NCBI GenBank assembly: GCA_020137815.1
Contig: CM035361.1
Coordinates: 3,672,413 to 3,736,412, forward strand
Origin: Hormiphora californensis
Lineage: Eukaryota; Ctenophora; Tentaculata; Cydippida; Pleurobrachiidae
Length of the DNA stretch: 64,000 nt
Direction: 5' to 3'
Part shown: piece after piece, positions 23,377-34,953 of the stretch
How positions within the stretch are numbered: position 1 is the first letter of the stretch
Layout of the letters: every line of letters starts with the position of its first letter
Translations under genes and position numbers: made by a program
Notes under the pieces: generated by a model
Databases searched by the model: none
Seen by the model: the letters and a program-made list of their open reading frames with translations, nothing else
What the model was told of the DNA's origin: nothing

Positions 23377-26300
23377 TTACAGTATTAAACCTCCTTTAGA
23401 AGATGCAACGGTGAATATCTCCATCATCAATCCTACATTTAGACACGTTGCTCCTGGAAATAAATTAGTTGAACTTTAAATCGTTTTATAAAGGAGTTAG
23501 GAGCAATGAAGTATTTATGAAGAAACAGTGAGGTGTTTTATGAAGGAGTAAAATAGACTTACCAGCAATTCGAATGGTTGCATTGTAGAGGAGGGTGTAT
23601 GTGTATAGCACCATGGCCAAACCAACGATTATCAGCACAATTCCTACAGTAAAAAGAGGTTTTTAGGTAATTTGGTAATAATAATATATCCCATTCCTGT
23701 AATTTACAGTGTAAATAACGATTTATACTGGGTTGAGGGTAGTTGGTGTAAGCTCTCATTAGTTATTAGTAACCACAACTGCGACAGTGCACACGGTGTC
23801 CCTTAAGGAGGTGGAACCTCGGCTAGATAAAGTTTTTTGGAGACCGGACCTAGGTTACGTATTTTTGACCGAGGAATCCGAAAAACATAAAATTAAAATC
23901 GAAAACGTAGCGGTTTTTGCGTAAAACGGCAAAAACTGTCATTTTTCAGCGATTTTCGACTTTTTACGCTTTCTAGAGATTTAAAAAATATTTCCTTACA
24001 AGATATGATCTTGTGCTTCTAGACTAATAAAATACAATCGATTTGCTACAAATTGGTCCCGGGTTTGTGTGATTTGGTCAAAAGCTCTCTTTACTGTGGC
24101 CCATCAAAGATGGCCACTCTTCAAATACGTTTTTGGCTCCTGTGGCCGCAGATGTAAACCAAAAGAAGATTTATTATACACCAAAATTTGCGTCTTCTGA
24201 AGGCGAACAACCTGGTTTTTACGAAATTTGATTTCATGCAGGCGTTCAAAAATTACAGCCGAAAAACTGGTACAGTGGATTTCGGAAATACCCCTACTTC
24301 AACAAACCCTAATCCAGATAAGATTTCGAAAAATATACATCTTCATACATGAAAATGAAGCTCAGACAAATGCCAACGTGATGCAAAAAACGGGAAGTGT
24401 GTAACTTATTTCGTTTAGAAGCTATAGCGAAAATAAAAGTGCCTGTATTTGCCTTGAAAACACCCTCTAAAAGCCCTGAAAAATAGCAAATCTGTCTAAA
24501 AATGCAATACGAATAAAATGTCACCTCCAGTGCACCAACTTAGCCCCCTGTGGACAGAATTTGTTTGAAATTGTCAGAAATTGTCTGAAAGTATGGTTTT
24601 TAGAGGGTGTTTTCAAGGCAAATACAAGCACTTTTATTTTCGCTATAGCTTCTAAACGAAATAAGTTACACACTTCCCGTTTTTTGCATCACGTTGGCAT
24701 TTGTCTGAGCTTCATTTTCATGTATGAAGATGTATATTTTTCGAAATCTTATCTGGATTAGGGTTTGTTGAAGTAGGGGTATTTCCGAAATACACTGTAC
24801 CAGTTTTTCGGCTGTAATTTTTGAACGCCTGCATGAAATCAAATTTCGTAAAAACCAGGTTGTTCGCCTTCAGAAGACGCAAATTTTGGTGTATAATAAA
24901 TCTTCTTTTGGTTTACATCTGCGGCCACAGGAGCCAAAAACGTATTTGAAGAGTGGCCATCTTTGATGGGCCACAGTAAAGAGAGCTTTTGACCAAATCA
25001 CACAAACCCGGGACCAATTTGTAGCAAATCGATTGTATTTTATTAGTCTAGAAGCACAAGATCATATCTTGTAAGGAAATATTTTTTAAATCTCTAGAAA
25101 GCGTAAAAAGTCGAAAATCGCTGAAAAATGACAGTTTTTGCCGTTTTACGCAAAAACCGCTACGTTTTCGATTTTAATTTTATGTTTTTCGGATTCCTCG
25201 GTCAAAAATACGTAACCTAGGTCCGGTCTCCAAAAAACTTTATCTAGCCGAGGTTCCACCTCCTTAAGGGACACCGTGTGCAACCTTTACTATAGCTAAT
25301 GGCCGTTGCACATTCAAATGATCAATGTGACATTCGCCTTATTAACTTTATATGTTTAAAACAGTGATGCCATATCTAAATCTTGGAAAAATTGATAGAC
25401 GTTCCAAGAATAAAAGTTTTACTCAGATCATCGTTTACAGCAGCCAAATATACTAGACTACTACCAAGCAGTTGCTTCAGACTTTAGTACAAGCAGTACC
25501 ATAATATGTCTAGTTTTGTTTTGTTTTCTAGTTTTTTTTTAAAAAACGTTTGGCTTGCGAATAAACGTTTAAAACCTCACGTGGTTGGTCAACAAAAGCG
25601 ATTCCAAGACATCTAGAAGTTTATTTTAAGTCCAACTAATTTTCAAATATGGTGTGCGGAGTGCGGACTTTATAAGTACTAAAATCACGAAAAGCGAACT
25701 CGAGATTTCGGCCATTAGGCTTGAAACGAGAGTTTGCATTGCCTAACGAGGTTAGGGGTTAGAGTGGTGGTTTCCCCAGAGTATCCAGGGAAATTGGGGT
25801 CCGACTGTACTTACCGAGGGATAAGAAAGTGGTGAAAAGCCGTTTGTTGGAACTTTTATAGACGCTATTTGCCTTACTAAATTCCTCTCGCATCTCATTT
25901 GGTACGTCCACGTTTAGTTGACCTTCCTGTAATGAAGCAGTTTATGAAGGAGCAGGGGATGCAGAATACATATATTGAGATACAGTAGTAAATTATTTTA
26001 TAAAGGAGCAGAAAATTATGTTTATGAAGGAGCAGTCTGTAATCTGTTATACAGACTGATCTGTATTTAAACTTGAAGGATGTTCAACTCTACCAAGACC
26101 GCATTGAACAACAGAGATATAAAATATATTTTCTTCATAAATCATTCTCTCTTAATCTATGAAATTACAATACAATATCTTCCCTCTTTTGCAATGGAAT
26201 AATGCTTATTACGGTCTGTAGACGACTCGTTGATTTATTGCAGGAAAACATAAAACTTCCCTCTTTTGTATATCTAATAAAGTATTTTGTGCAACTTAAA

Positions 26301-28516
26301 TTGTTCCAGATCAATAACTGTTTATAACAGCTTCCAATTTCCTAGCAGATATCTGCAACACATTGCCTTAGTGCCATATAGCTTCATAGAACTATATTGG
26401 CTTTGCACATTAATATGAAGTATGTGCAGTGAGAACTTTATTTCGCCAGCTTGGAATTCGAATCTCCTATAGTATTTTAATTTCCTCAATATCCTCGACC
26501 CTATATTACGATCAATTCACCAATATGTTTATATAATAGCCTGTAGGGTACTTGGGAAATTCCCATCCAGAAATGTCCGAGTATATATAAATGAGCTTTG
26601 GTTGCAATGATATTATATAAGCTGCTCATTTCAATAGCCTGGTAAAAGTTCTTTGCTTGCTTAAAATAAATTTACAAATCTGCAATGTTTAAAATGCAAA
26701 TTTGGCCAGATAAAACCCTGAGCAAATAATTATTATTTCCTGACTTGCTTCTATTTTTAGTCCACACTACCATGGATCTACCTCGTATCAAGGCTGCTAG
26801 GAGAAGGAAAAATATTGAAAAGATGGGAAACCAACCACTCATAGGTTTGATTCATTATTTGTTAGCAACCAACCACTCATAGGTTTGATTCACTATATTT
26901 GTTAGTGTTTTACCTAGCAAACAACCACTCATAGGTTTGATTCACTATATTTGTTTTCATAGCCATTTTAGTCTATGCATATGGGCTCAATGGGTATTAT
27001 GGGACAGCCCTCGAGCTCATCGGATGATTTCTAAAAGAATTTATTTTTCGAGACGATAATAGCTGATGACGTCTGACATAGATCAGTCGAAAGCTCCTGT
27101 TCTTAATTGAATATTAGTACTGCAAAATCGTTGTTTCTCTTTAAACGATAATTCAGTCCTAACTTACGTTAAACTTGTTAAAGCTATCCTGCAGCTGGTA
27201 TGTTACATTAGCATGATTCAGCAACCCAGCCATGTGTTCTCCCATAGCGACCTGGTGTTGTTTGACCATTGGATACGTTGCTGGGTCCGTCGTGGGATTA
27301 TCTATAGGGAATTAGAGAAATTATAATTATAATTAGAATAATTATGTAAAGGGAATTAGAGGAGTTTGGGAAACGGGGCAATAATTCCGGATGCGTTGGA
27401 TTCAGAAAAGCTCCATGCCTAGCTGGCCTGGTCAAGTTTCAACCCATTATTGCAAAGGAGTGGTAACCATGGCAACCTTTGTTGAGTAACGTGTAACCAT
27501 GGTAACGTGTAACCATGGCAACGTACCCTGTTTCTCAGAGGGATCAGTTTGTTGATCACTTGGAGCTGCAGATGGCTTCTTTTCCATTGTTTCCTTATCA
27601 AAGATTGTAGTGTTCCAGTTCTTGTCGTCCTTCTTCTCCTGCGGAATTTAGGGGTTTTTCACGGTTCAGAGGGGTTTAGGGTTTATGGTTCAGGGTTTAG
27701 ATGGGTTCAGGGTTTGAAGTTTAGGGTTCAGGGTTTAACTGGTTCAGCCGGTTCAGCTGGTTATCAGGGTTCAGCTGGTTCAGAGTTCAGGGTTCAGCGG
27801 GTGATGGCGTCCAAAAAACAAGATGCATATGAAAATGGATGAGTTATACAATTTAAAAAGTGGTTTTACCTCAAAATAAGCTTTACACGCAATATCTGCA
27901 ACATCAAATTTAAACCCTCCAAGACCCCCTCCCCCTCCTCCTCCTCCTCCCATCGGAGACTTCCCTGATGTTAGTGGTGTATTGGGACCGCTGCGTTTCC
28001 GTGGGGTTGACGGGGAGAGGGCTACAACAAGACCGGCAGAAGGTGCATCTCTGGTTGTCACGCTTTTACCCGATTCAGGATTTGATGAGCCCCTAGGGGG
28101 AAATAGTATAGCGATATGTACAATGGGTTTTGGATTAGATGTACGTATTACGTAACCAATTAGTTAATTGGCATAATTGGTATGAGGAAAAGCTAGTGTT
28201 TGTCCTAACCCATGAAACCCAATTCGGAAGTACCCAGTGCCCTATCAGAAGTTAGTGGGGGAAATAGCCGCGTGTCCTGAACCTGAGGCTCAGACCACGA
28301 CTGTTTTCCCCCAATCTAACGTGAAAATCGTCACGTCGGTAGTTTAAACCGGTCGCCATGGTTACAATACCCGTACAAACCCGGTCGCCATGGTTACCAC
28401 ACACTCACACACTCGACTCACAGTATATGGGGAGGTGGTGAAACGTTTTCCTCAGATTCCTGTTCCCCTCCCGCCGCTGCAGCAGTACCATCAATCTGTT
28501 CGTCTTGATCTGGCAT
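23377..28516 (-). CDS. Unrecognised single-pass membrane protein with a disordered N-terminus
   Basis: Seven exons in transcript order: 28516-28422, 28092-27870, 27638-27527, 27301-27168, 25926-25815, 23643-23563 and 23453-23377. All phases agree; 834 nt gives 277 residues. The N-terminus is acidic and low in complexity (MPDQDEQIDGTAAAAGGEQE). It is followed by a basic Ser/Pro segment (LSPSTPRKRSGPNTPLTSGK) and a nine-Gly run. A helical region follows (YPMVKQHQVAMGEHMAGLLN, PNEMREEFSKANSVYKSSNK), then one hydrophobic segment (GIVLIIVGLAMVLYTYTLL). About 30 residues follow it. The layout suggests a cytosolic domain anchored near the C-terminus. I do not recognise the family. The large introns hold repeats, including a 1.5-kb palindrome between exons 5 and 6. 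Confidence 0.75.
23789..25281. mobile_element. Near-perfect 1.5-kb palindrome
   Basis: The arms at 23789-24474 and 24597-25281 (about 686 bp each) are almost exact reverse complements, with a loop of about 120 bp. The ends read GCACACGGTGTCCCTTAAGG and its complement. The two mirror-image short frames (24309-24524 on minus, 24561-24761 on plus) follow from the symmetry. No clear target duplication. It lies in an intron of the minus-strand membrane-protein gene. Confidence 0.92.
25282..27167. other. Intronic sequence around exon 5 of the minus-strand gene
   Basis: Apart from exon 5 (25815-25926) I see no exon. A solo MITE-2 end (GGGGTCCGACTGTA) lies near 25795. TTTATGAAGGAGCAG motifs recur at about 25930-26035. 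An ACCACTCATAGGTTTGATTC unit is repeated three times at about 26833-26945. Confidence 0.5.
27645..27800. repeat. Degenerate GGGTTCAGGGTTTAGGG-type repeat
   Basis: About 150 bp of GGTTCAG / GGGTTTA words in the intron between exons 2 and 3 of the minus-strand gene. It looks like a decayed short tandem repeat. Confidence 0.7.
28256..28320. mobile_element. MITE-4 short copy
   Basis: The ends GGGGGAAATAGCCGCG and ACGACTGTTTTCCCCC, with an internal CCTGAACCTGAGGCTCAG palindrome, match the ends of the 190-bp element at 62895. It lies in intron 1 of the minus-strand gene. Confidence 0.55.
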
Positions 28517-28773
28517 TTACTGGACATGTTAGATAGTCAGAATATGTAATATTTATTACTCGAACATTCCGTACGAATATTTGAGTTTGGAAAACAAAGC
28601 AAACAGTTAACACATTTCACACTAGAACAAAACTGTAAACTATAACCTTTAACTAAAACTGTAAACTATAAAATTTAAGCAACTATAAGTAGAAGCAAAT
28701 ATAAGTTATAGAAGCAACTATAGTATACACAAAATTCCTAGTAAGTATATATACCAATACGAATGTACTTGTG

Positions 28774-28780
28774 AGGGATC

Positions 28781-28812
<32 letters not shown>

Positions 28813-28902
28813 GAAAATGACCAACTGTGAGGCTATGAATTTACGGCTCCCTTCTTCTTCTAGGAGAGAAAGAGGGAGAGAGAGAGGGAGAGGGAGAAAA
28901 AA

Positions 28903-28951
<49 letters not shown>
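28774..28951. repeat. (GA)n microsatellite
   Basis: Two GA blocks (about 28774-28810 and 28862-28951) separated by a short unique piece. They lie upstream of the minus-strand gene start. Confidence 0.95.
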
Positions 28952-28953
<2 letters not shown>

Positions 28954-29078
28954 ATGCTCATGAAAGCTAATTATAGAAGCTCTGTGCAACTCACATACTG
29001 GGAGAGTAACAACAGAAGAAGCTCCCTACATCATACAGCAAGCTCTGCAGTTTACACACAATGAGAGCTATATAATAA

Positions 29079-29172
29079 TACTCGGACCCCGATTTACCGG
29101 GGTGCTCGGGGGACCTCCCGGTAAATCGGGGTTCCTGTAAATCAGAGCCCGTTAATTCGGGGTCCGACTGTT
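29079..29172. mobile_element. MITE-2 copy
   Basis: CTCGGACCCCGATTTACCGG at the left and CGGGGTCCGACTG at the right, with the usual GGTAAATCGGGG interior. The left terminal bases have diverged. Confidence 0.6.
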
Positions 29173-29784
29173 ATAGCAAGCTCTGTTATATCAAAACACA
29201 CAATGAGCTTCGTAGACTCGAGGAGCGCTTTGCTCTATGCCAATTTACCAATTACCATAAGCTCCTGTATATAAGCAATACCCTATCTTTCTCTTCCTTT
29301 CTAAACAATTCATTCTCGAACCCCCTCTTCTTTTCCTTTTTCTATCCTCTCACTGATCTCTCTATCCTATAATACAGCTGTAGGTAATATATCATCGATC
29401 ATTAAATTTCCCAACAACAAACATGCAGCAACCAAGCTCAAAGCTGAATATTTGCTCGACCCTCTGCAGCTATCCGTGAACAAAGCAAAATAAAGAAATA
29501 TGGTAAACATTCGTAGGTTATAGGTTATGCCGAATAATGACACATGGAATATGCGGAATAAATATCCTATTCGGAAGAATGGGTAACTGATGGAGAGAGA
29601 AGGAAATTGCTGACAGTGGCAGTTCTTGTAGAACTTTAAACAAACTCAAGAACATCCTGCAAGAGCGTTTCAGGTATAAAATATCAGTAAAATAATATAC
29701 CGGCTGTACATTGCAAACTCACATATAACTGAAGCACAACTACTTTCTTGCGGGCAAGGAACAACACACAGGGAAAGAAGCCAT

Positions 29785-29839
29785 TACCGGAGAGAAAGAG
29801 AGGAGAAAGAGAGAGAGAGCCCTCCCTTCTCTCTCTCTA

Positions 29840-29871
<32 letters not shown>

Positions 29872-32029
29872 CTCTCTCTCATCGCTTCTCTTCTCTCTCT
29901 CTCTCTCTCTCCTTCGCTCGGAGCTAACTCTCCTCTAGATAGGATCAGAGCGACGCATCAAGATCCCAATGGAGAAAGTCCGCCGAGAGCGAGCTCATCT
30001 CCATTCTCTTCCCTATTCCCAAGAGAGAGGTCGGTCCGCATAGACGTGCGCTCATGGCTACTCTTTCTCTAGACTGCACATACATCGCCCGATCTCCTCT
30101 TCCCACACAAACGAACAACTCACATCGTTAAGATTAAGTACCAGCGGATTTTTATATTTTAAACCAATCATCTCAAAGGATTTTCTCAAATCTGAGTTGG
30201 TTTTCTAAACTGCAATTCATCCTGGGTAGATACTCAGACCGCCTTCCCACCCAGCATCACCCGCCTTCCCCCGCCCCAGATTGATTGACCGTGCACTGCA
30301 GTACTGCCCACTTCCCCCACCCAGATTAAGCCAGGGCCGCCTTCCTCTGCCTCGAGGTTCCAATAATCTACCGCTGACCAAGTACCTCTTCACCCAAAAA
30401 AAAGTTCACCAAATGTAAGTCATTCTTCCTCCTCAAATTTAGTTTTTGTATGCGTGTCACTGTCAAAACTCGGCAGATGTTAATTTGTTCGTTAGCAATG
30501 CGGATACTACTTTCACAAGAGCAAGATAAATGGAGAGGAGAGACCCGCACGATAGAACAGAAATGAGAGGAGATAGAGTGGAGATATACAGACTAGAAGA
30601 GATAGATAGAGATCAGATATAGAGATAGCATGGGAGAGAGAGAGATCATATCGAGAGATGGGCTTAGGGGTGTGTTTTGTGTGTGTGTTTACTTGTGCCT
30701 AGGGCGTGACTATGCAGGAACTATGGCGTATACTAAGTTCCTCATGTCATTGTATGCATTTTGTAAATCTAGTCCACTGTTTGTTAGCCCTCAAATGATA
30801 ACCATGGTAACTGTAATGATGCAACATAATCGAAGAATCAATTTGCATTTCTATTTCTATGTATACTCTAACAATCGACAACGTCTATAGTAATGATCGT
30901 TCACTCGGCACCCATTGTTGTTGTCTTTGGTGACCTCAAATTTCCTGCCAGCAACAGAAATTGTTGACCATTTCCTTAATTTGTATATTATATATATGTG
31001 TGACCGGGTCAGATAAAATCACCCCCGTAAGATTCCCCGAACTTGATCCAGGAAGTGGGTATTTCAGGAGGATGAGAGAGAGAGAGAGCGATATAGGGAG
31101 AGAGAAAGATAGGGAGAGAGATATAGGGAGAGAAAGATAGGGAGATAGAGATAGGGAGAGAAAGATAGGGAGAGAGATCTCGCGCGATCGCTCGCGCTCG
31201 CTCTCTATCTCTCTCGCGTCTCTTTCTCTCTCTCTCTTCTCTCCTCTCCTTCTCTCTGGCGGCGCTCGCGCGCCTCGCTCTCTCTTCGTCGCGCTCGCGC
31301 TCTCTCTCTCTCTCGCCTCTCGTCTCTCTCTCGCGCTGCCCGCTCTCCGGTCTCGCCGCTCGTGGAGCTCGCGCTAGCTCGCCCGCTTCTGTTCGCACTC
31401 TTCTTTCTCCTCCCTCTCGGTGCGCGCGCACCCTCTTACGCTCCCTCCTGGGAGAGAGATAAGAGCGAGAGAGAGAGAGAGAGAAGCGAGAGTAGAGAGG
31501 AGATAGAGAGACCAGGGAAGCGATGAGACGAGAGAAAGAGGAGAATAATGTACATCGTCATTGTGGTCGAGAATCAGATTCACACTAACATATCTGTATG
31601 CTTCCGTTAGGGACCCTAAAATTTTATGAGTTTACTACCCAATTGCTACAATATTATTCTTTCACCGTAGCTCTTATCTCTATAGTTAATCAGTAACTAT
31701 AATAATAATTATAATCTATTGATTATAAAAAGTCAGTTAATTTATTGGACCAGCAAAATAATCATTAATGCCCACATAAGCATATGTGGCATATACTTTG
31801 TACCAGCATCCAACTTGTACTAATTTCCTTTAGCGGACCCGCAGTGTGTAATTAAGATTGAGAGAGATAGGAGCTAGCAGAGACTGCGCGATAGAGAGAT
31901 AGATGCTAGAGAGAGATATGAGCGAGATAGTAGAGTAAAAGAGTCTCGAGAGCCCGAGATCGCTAGAGATATGCGAGTATATATATCTCGATATATAGAG
32001 AGCGCCTAGATGCTATAGAGAGAGAGAGT

Positions 32030-32068
<39 letters not shown>

Positions 32069-32109
32069 AAGCGCGATGACAAGCTCTAGATATAGAGAGA
32101 GCGAGAAGA

Positions 32110-32163
<54 letters not shown>

Positions 32164-32180
32164 AAGAGAGAGGTATAGTT
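29785..32180. repeat. GA/CT-rich intergenic tracts
   Basis: Three purine/pyrimidine blocks lie between the divergent membrane-protein and thioredoxin genes: about 29785-29930, 31072-31540 and 31858-32180. The middle block changes from GAGATAGG on its left to CTCTCTCG on its right and could fold. Between them, 29930-31070 holds no gene I can support. Arg/Glu- or Ser/Leu-rich frames here are repeat artefacts. Confidence 0.8.
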
Positions 32181-32357
32181 GGATGGACAGAGAGTCAAAC
32201 GAGTCATGAAGCATATTAATTCTAGCGTGTATTTTTACATGTTTTTATTGTAGTCCGTTGATTTTGCCTCAATCTTGTATCCACGTGAAGCTGCCTAGGT
32301 CAGTGTCATGTATCTTGGATATTTTAAGTTTTCGACAATTGATCCATTCTCAAGCTG

Positions 32358-32365
32358 TATAAATA
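32358..32365 (+). promoter_or_regulatory. Possible TATA box of the thioredoxin gene
   Basis: TATAAATA begins 29 bp before the assigned ATG at 32387. At the usual TATA-to-start spacing the transcript would begin almost at that ATG. Either the 5' leader is extremely short or the true start differs. Confidence 0.35.
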
Positions 32366-32386
32366 GCGGGTCTCGTTTTGTCACAC

Positions 32387-34186
32387 ATGTCTGAGGAGAC
32401 CAAGGCAGGTCCTGTTCCTACCACTACTAAACCTGGTCCTGTTCCCACCACTAATAGACCTGGGCCCCCTCCTGTTGCCACCACTACTAAACCTGGTCCC
32501 CCTCCTGTTGCCACCACTACTAAACCGGGTCCCCCTCCTGTTGCCACTAAAAGACCTCCCAAAAGGAGACAGAGCTTAGTTAGCAAAAGCAGCGTGACCA
32601 AGCTCAGACTTGCCTGCACCGGGACTGTTCAAGGTACCTATACCCCAATTTATAGGGATCCGATTTTCCCGAACCCCGATTTTCCCGAACCCTTTTCCCG
32701 GTAAACCCGGGGTCCGAATGTACAACAACAACAATACATTTGGTGTTATTTGCCCCTAAGTGGGTTGACTGTGAGCGACAGGGTCCGTTATGGGTAGCTT
32801 CAACTGTGGGTTCCGAAGACCGAGTACCGACCCAATCTGAATATAGAAATCAAAATGGGTAGGGCGACGGGTAGGGCGGCGGGTAGGGCGGCGGGTAGGG
32901 CGACGGGTAGGGCGACGGGTAGGGCGGCGGGTAGGGCGGCGGGTAGGGCGGGTGGGGCGGTGTTTCACTTCAGTTGGTGCAACTCAATTAACCATCAACT
33001 AACTCCCCCTGCTTCTTTTGCAGGTCGATTAAAAAGTGTTTTCTCCATGAATAGTTTCCAGGAGGCGCTCTACGACGCAGATGACAGGTAGGTTTTACAA
33101 TTTCCCTCCAGCGATTTACCCTGTCTCACATGGGAGCGTGCAAAAAGTCAGTTCAGCAATCAGCACGATATATTATGCCCGTGAAAGTTCCTCGGCCTCT
33201 CACCCCTGTAACCACTCTCCTCGCTCCTCACGGGAGTGTGGGAGAAAAGTTTGCACCTCCACCAATGATCTCTCCCCCTCTATGTTGGTGTGTATCACCT
33301 CCTCTCACCCCTATCTCCCCCTATAATAGGTTGGTTTGTGTGTCACCTCCTCTCACCCTTACTCCCCCTATACTAGGTTGGTGTGTGTCACCTCCTCTCA
33401 CCCCTATCTCCCCCAGGGGAGTCCCCCTCTAGGTTGGTGTATGTGTCACCTCCTCTCACCCCTTACTCCCTACTCCCTACTCTAGGTTGGTGTATGTGTC
33501 ACCTCCTCTCACCTCCTCTCACCCCTATTCCCCCTCTAGGTTGGTGTGTGTCACCTCCTGATCTCACCCCTTACTCTCTATACTTTAGGTTGGTGTGTGT
33601 GACGTTTAGTGCCAAATGGTGCGGTCCCTGGAGAATGATAAAACCAGACGTTCAGAGACTCAGTCACATACATGGTGACGTTCTATTTTATGAGGTACTT
33701 TATAGCAGGAACCGACCGAATCAGGAAATACTGCTCCCTGATTGGCTGATAACCAGTCACGTGACCTAAATAACGAGCTCTGATTGGTTGTTTACTTGCC
33801 TTAGGTCGATGTAGACGATAATGAAGACATTGCACTGCAGAGAAAGATCGTCTGCATGCCTACTTTCCAGTTTTTTAAGAGCGGCTTCATGCTGGAAAGA
33901 TTTGCAGAACCGAACAGGTAAATCAGTTTCCTTAGATCCGTGTACTGTGCTTGAGTCCCGTGTCAGAGACAGTGTATAATGTACACAACTCCCTTGATGA
34001 TAAATCCCCCCCCCCCCCCCCCGTAGTTGTCCCAATACCATCACATGATTGATAATTAATAAACAATTAATTACATCCCGCCGCAGGATTAAGTTGGATG
34101 AGACAATACGGAAACTCAGAAAGTTGGAAGTTCGGAGATACGAGGGTTCCTTCGAGAAAATCTGCCTCCTCTCGGACTCTAATTAA
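32387..34186 (+). CDS. Thioredoxin-domain protein with WCGPW active site and Pro-rich N-terminal extension
   Basis: Five exons give 209 residues: 32387-32633, 33024-33087, 33589-33694, 33805-33917 and 34087-34186 (630 nt). Residues 1-60 are a repeat-like extension (TTTKPGPVPTT, RPGPPPVATTTKPGPPPVA) followed by a basic stretch (KRPPKRRQ). The rest is a classical thioredoxin fold: SMNSFQEALYDADDR, VTFSAKWCGPWRMIKPDVQR, YEVDVDDNEDIA, the cis-Pro loop CMPTFQFFKSG, and KLDETIRKL. The resolving Cys of WCGPC is Trp (codon TGG), which should abolish normal dithiol reductase activity. A mixed-disulfide, holdase or regulatory role is possible. The 110-bp intron after exon 3 is almost wholly a MITE-1. 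The intron before exon 3 holds repeated copies of its own 3' splice site. A degraded copy of the last exon lies near 42.25 kb. Confidence 0.9.
32640..32722. mobile_element. Degenerate MITE-2 in thioredoxin intron 1
   Basis: The right end GGGGTCCGAATGTA and the internal CCCGAACCCC blocks resemble the MITE-2 family. The left end is diverged. It begins within a few bases of the exon 1 donor. Confidence 0.45.
32852..32957. repeat. 12-bp minisatellite GGGTAGGGCGGC
   Basis: About nine units alternating GGGTAGGGCGGC and GGGTAGGGCGAC in thioredoxin intron 1. The Gly/Arg/Ala or Pro/Thr/Arg frames on the two strands are artefacts. Confidence 0.93.
33280..33588. repeat. Minisatellite of a 3' splice-site sequence
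   Basis: About six diverged units of roughly 45-55 bp, each with TAGGTTGGTGT and CACCTCCTCTCACCCCT. The sequence TAGGTTGGTGTGTGT is also the junction of the intron with thioredoxin exon 3 (exon begins at 33589). Each unit therefore pairs a pyrimidine-rich stretch with a potential acceptor. Confidence 0.85.
33706..33800. mobile_element. MITE-1 copy forming nearly a whole intron
   Basis: The intron runs 33695-33804. After GTACTTTATAG the sequence is MITE-1 (CAGGAACCGACCGAATCAGG ... GATTGGTTGTTTACTTG), and the intron closes with CCTTAG. The element lost its right terminal repeat, and the acceptor sits where that end should be. Confidence 0.85.
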
Positions 34187-34317
34187 TTATTAATTAATTA
34201 TTTATCATGTGATGGTATTGGGATGATACATACAAAGATTTCTGGGATACATATCGGAGATTTACTTACCAGTTACATAAATTCGTAAAAGCTCCAATTT
34301 GTACAATACCCATAGGC

Positions 34318-34953
34318 TTGGTGACATTGACACCTAGTGCGTGCGAGATCGAGGTCGCGCAGCGACCGAGATCGAGCTCGCATATAGGTGTCCGCTCCGC
34401 CCCCTAAAAAAGGTCGTGACTTTCAAGCCAAATTGCACGTGATCCACTGGACCGATTTACATCCGGTTTGTCCTAATATACTAGAAAATACCCGAGAAGT
34501 TTGTCTGTCATCAGGAAGTGGGTCAAAATCGACACTGAAGTCAAATCTATAACCTGGCTTCCGAGCCTTTTTGCACCACTCCCAGACGGTTTAGAATGAA
34601 TCTGAGGGTATTAGAAGATAGGTTGAACTCTTGTGAGTACTGGAAAATACCCGGCATTAATAGCTGATGCTAATTGCATCAACATATCTCCCAATATCTT
34701 CTAAATCGCATATCATGGGCGTAGTGCAGAAACACTTCAGTGTCAATTTTGCCCCATTTCCTGTTGACAGACAAACTTCTCGGGTATTTTCCAGTATATT
34801 AGGATCATTTGTAGTCTTTTGCGACAAACCGGATGCAAATCGGTCCAGTGGATCGCGTGCAACATCACCTTGAAAGAAACGACCCTTTTTGGGGCGGAGC
34901 AGACATCTGTGTGTGAGCTCAATCTTGGTCGCGCACAGTGTTTATGTCACCAA
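34318..34953. mobile_element. MITE-3, 636 bp, with 9-bp target duplication
   Basis: The ends TTGGTGACATTGACACC and GTGTTTATGTCACCAA flank a foldback-like interior with matching GGTCCAGTGGATCGCGTG-type blocks. The target CCCATAGGC is duplicated exactly at 34309-34317 and 34954-34962. The degraded second copy of this locus has a single CCCATAGGC at 42458-42466 and no element. A 9-bp target suggests a Mutator-like origin. No transposase. Confidence 0.88.

Noticed and set aside
24309-24761. Two similar short frames on opposite strands
   Set aside because: They mirror each other because of the palindrome and have no independent support.
27645-27800. Interstitial telomere repeat (GGGTTTAGGG words)
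   Set aside because: Words are irregular and mixed with GGTTCAG. There is no continuous TTAGGG or TTTAGGG run.
32756-33091. Pro/Thr/Arg and Gly/Arg/Ala frames in thioredoxin intron 1
   Set aside because: Products of the 12-bp minisatellite on the two strands.
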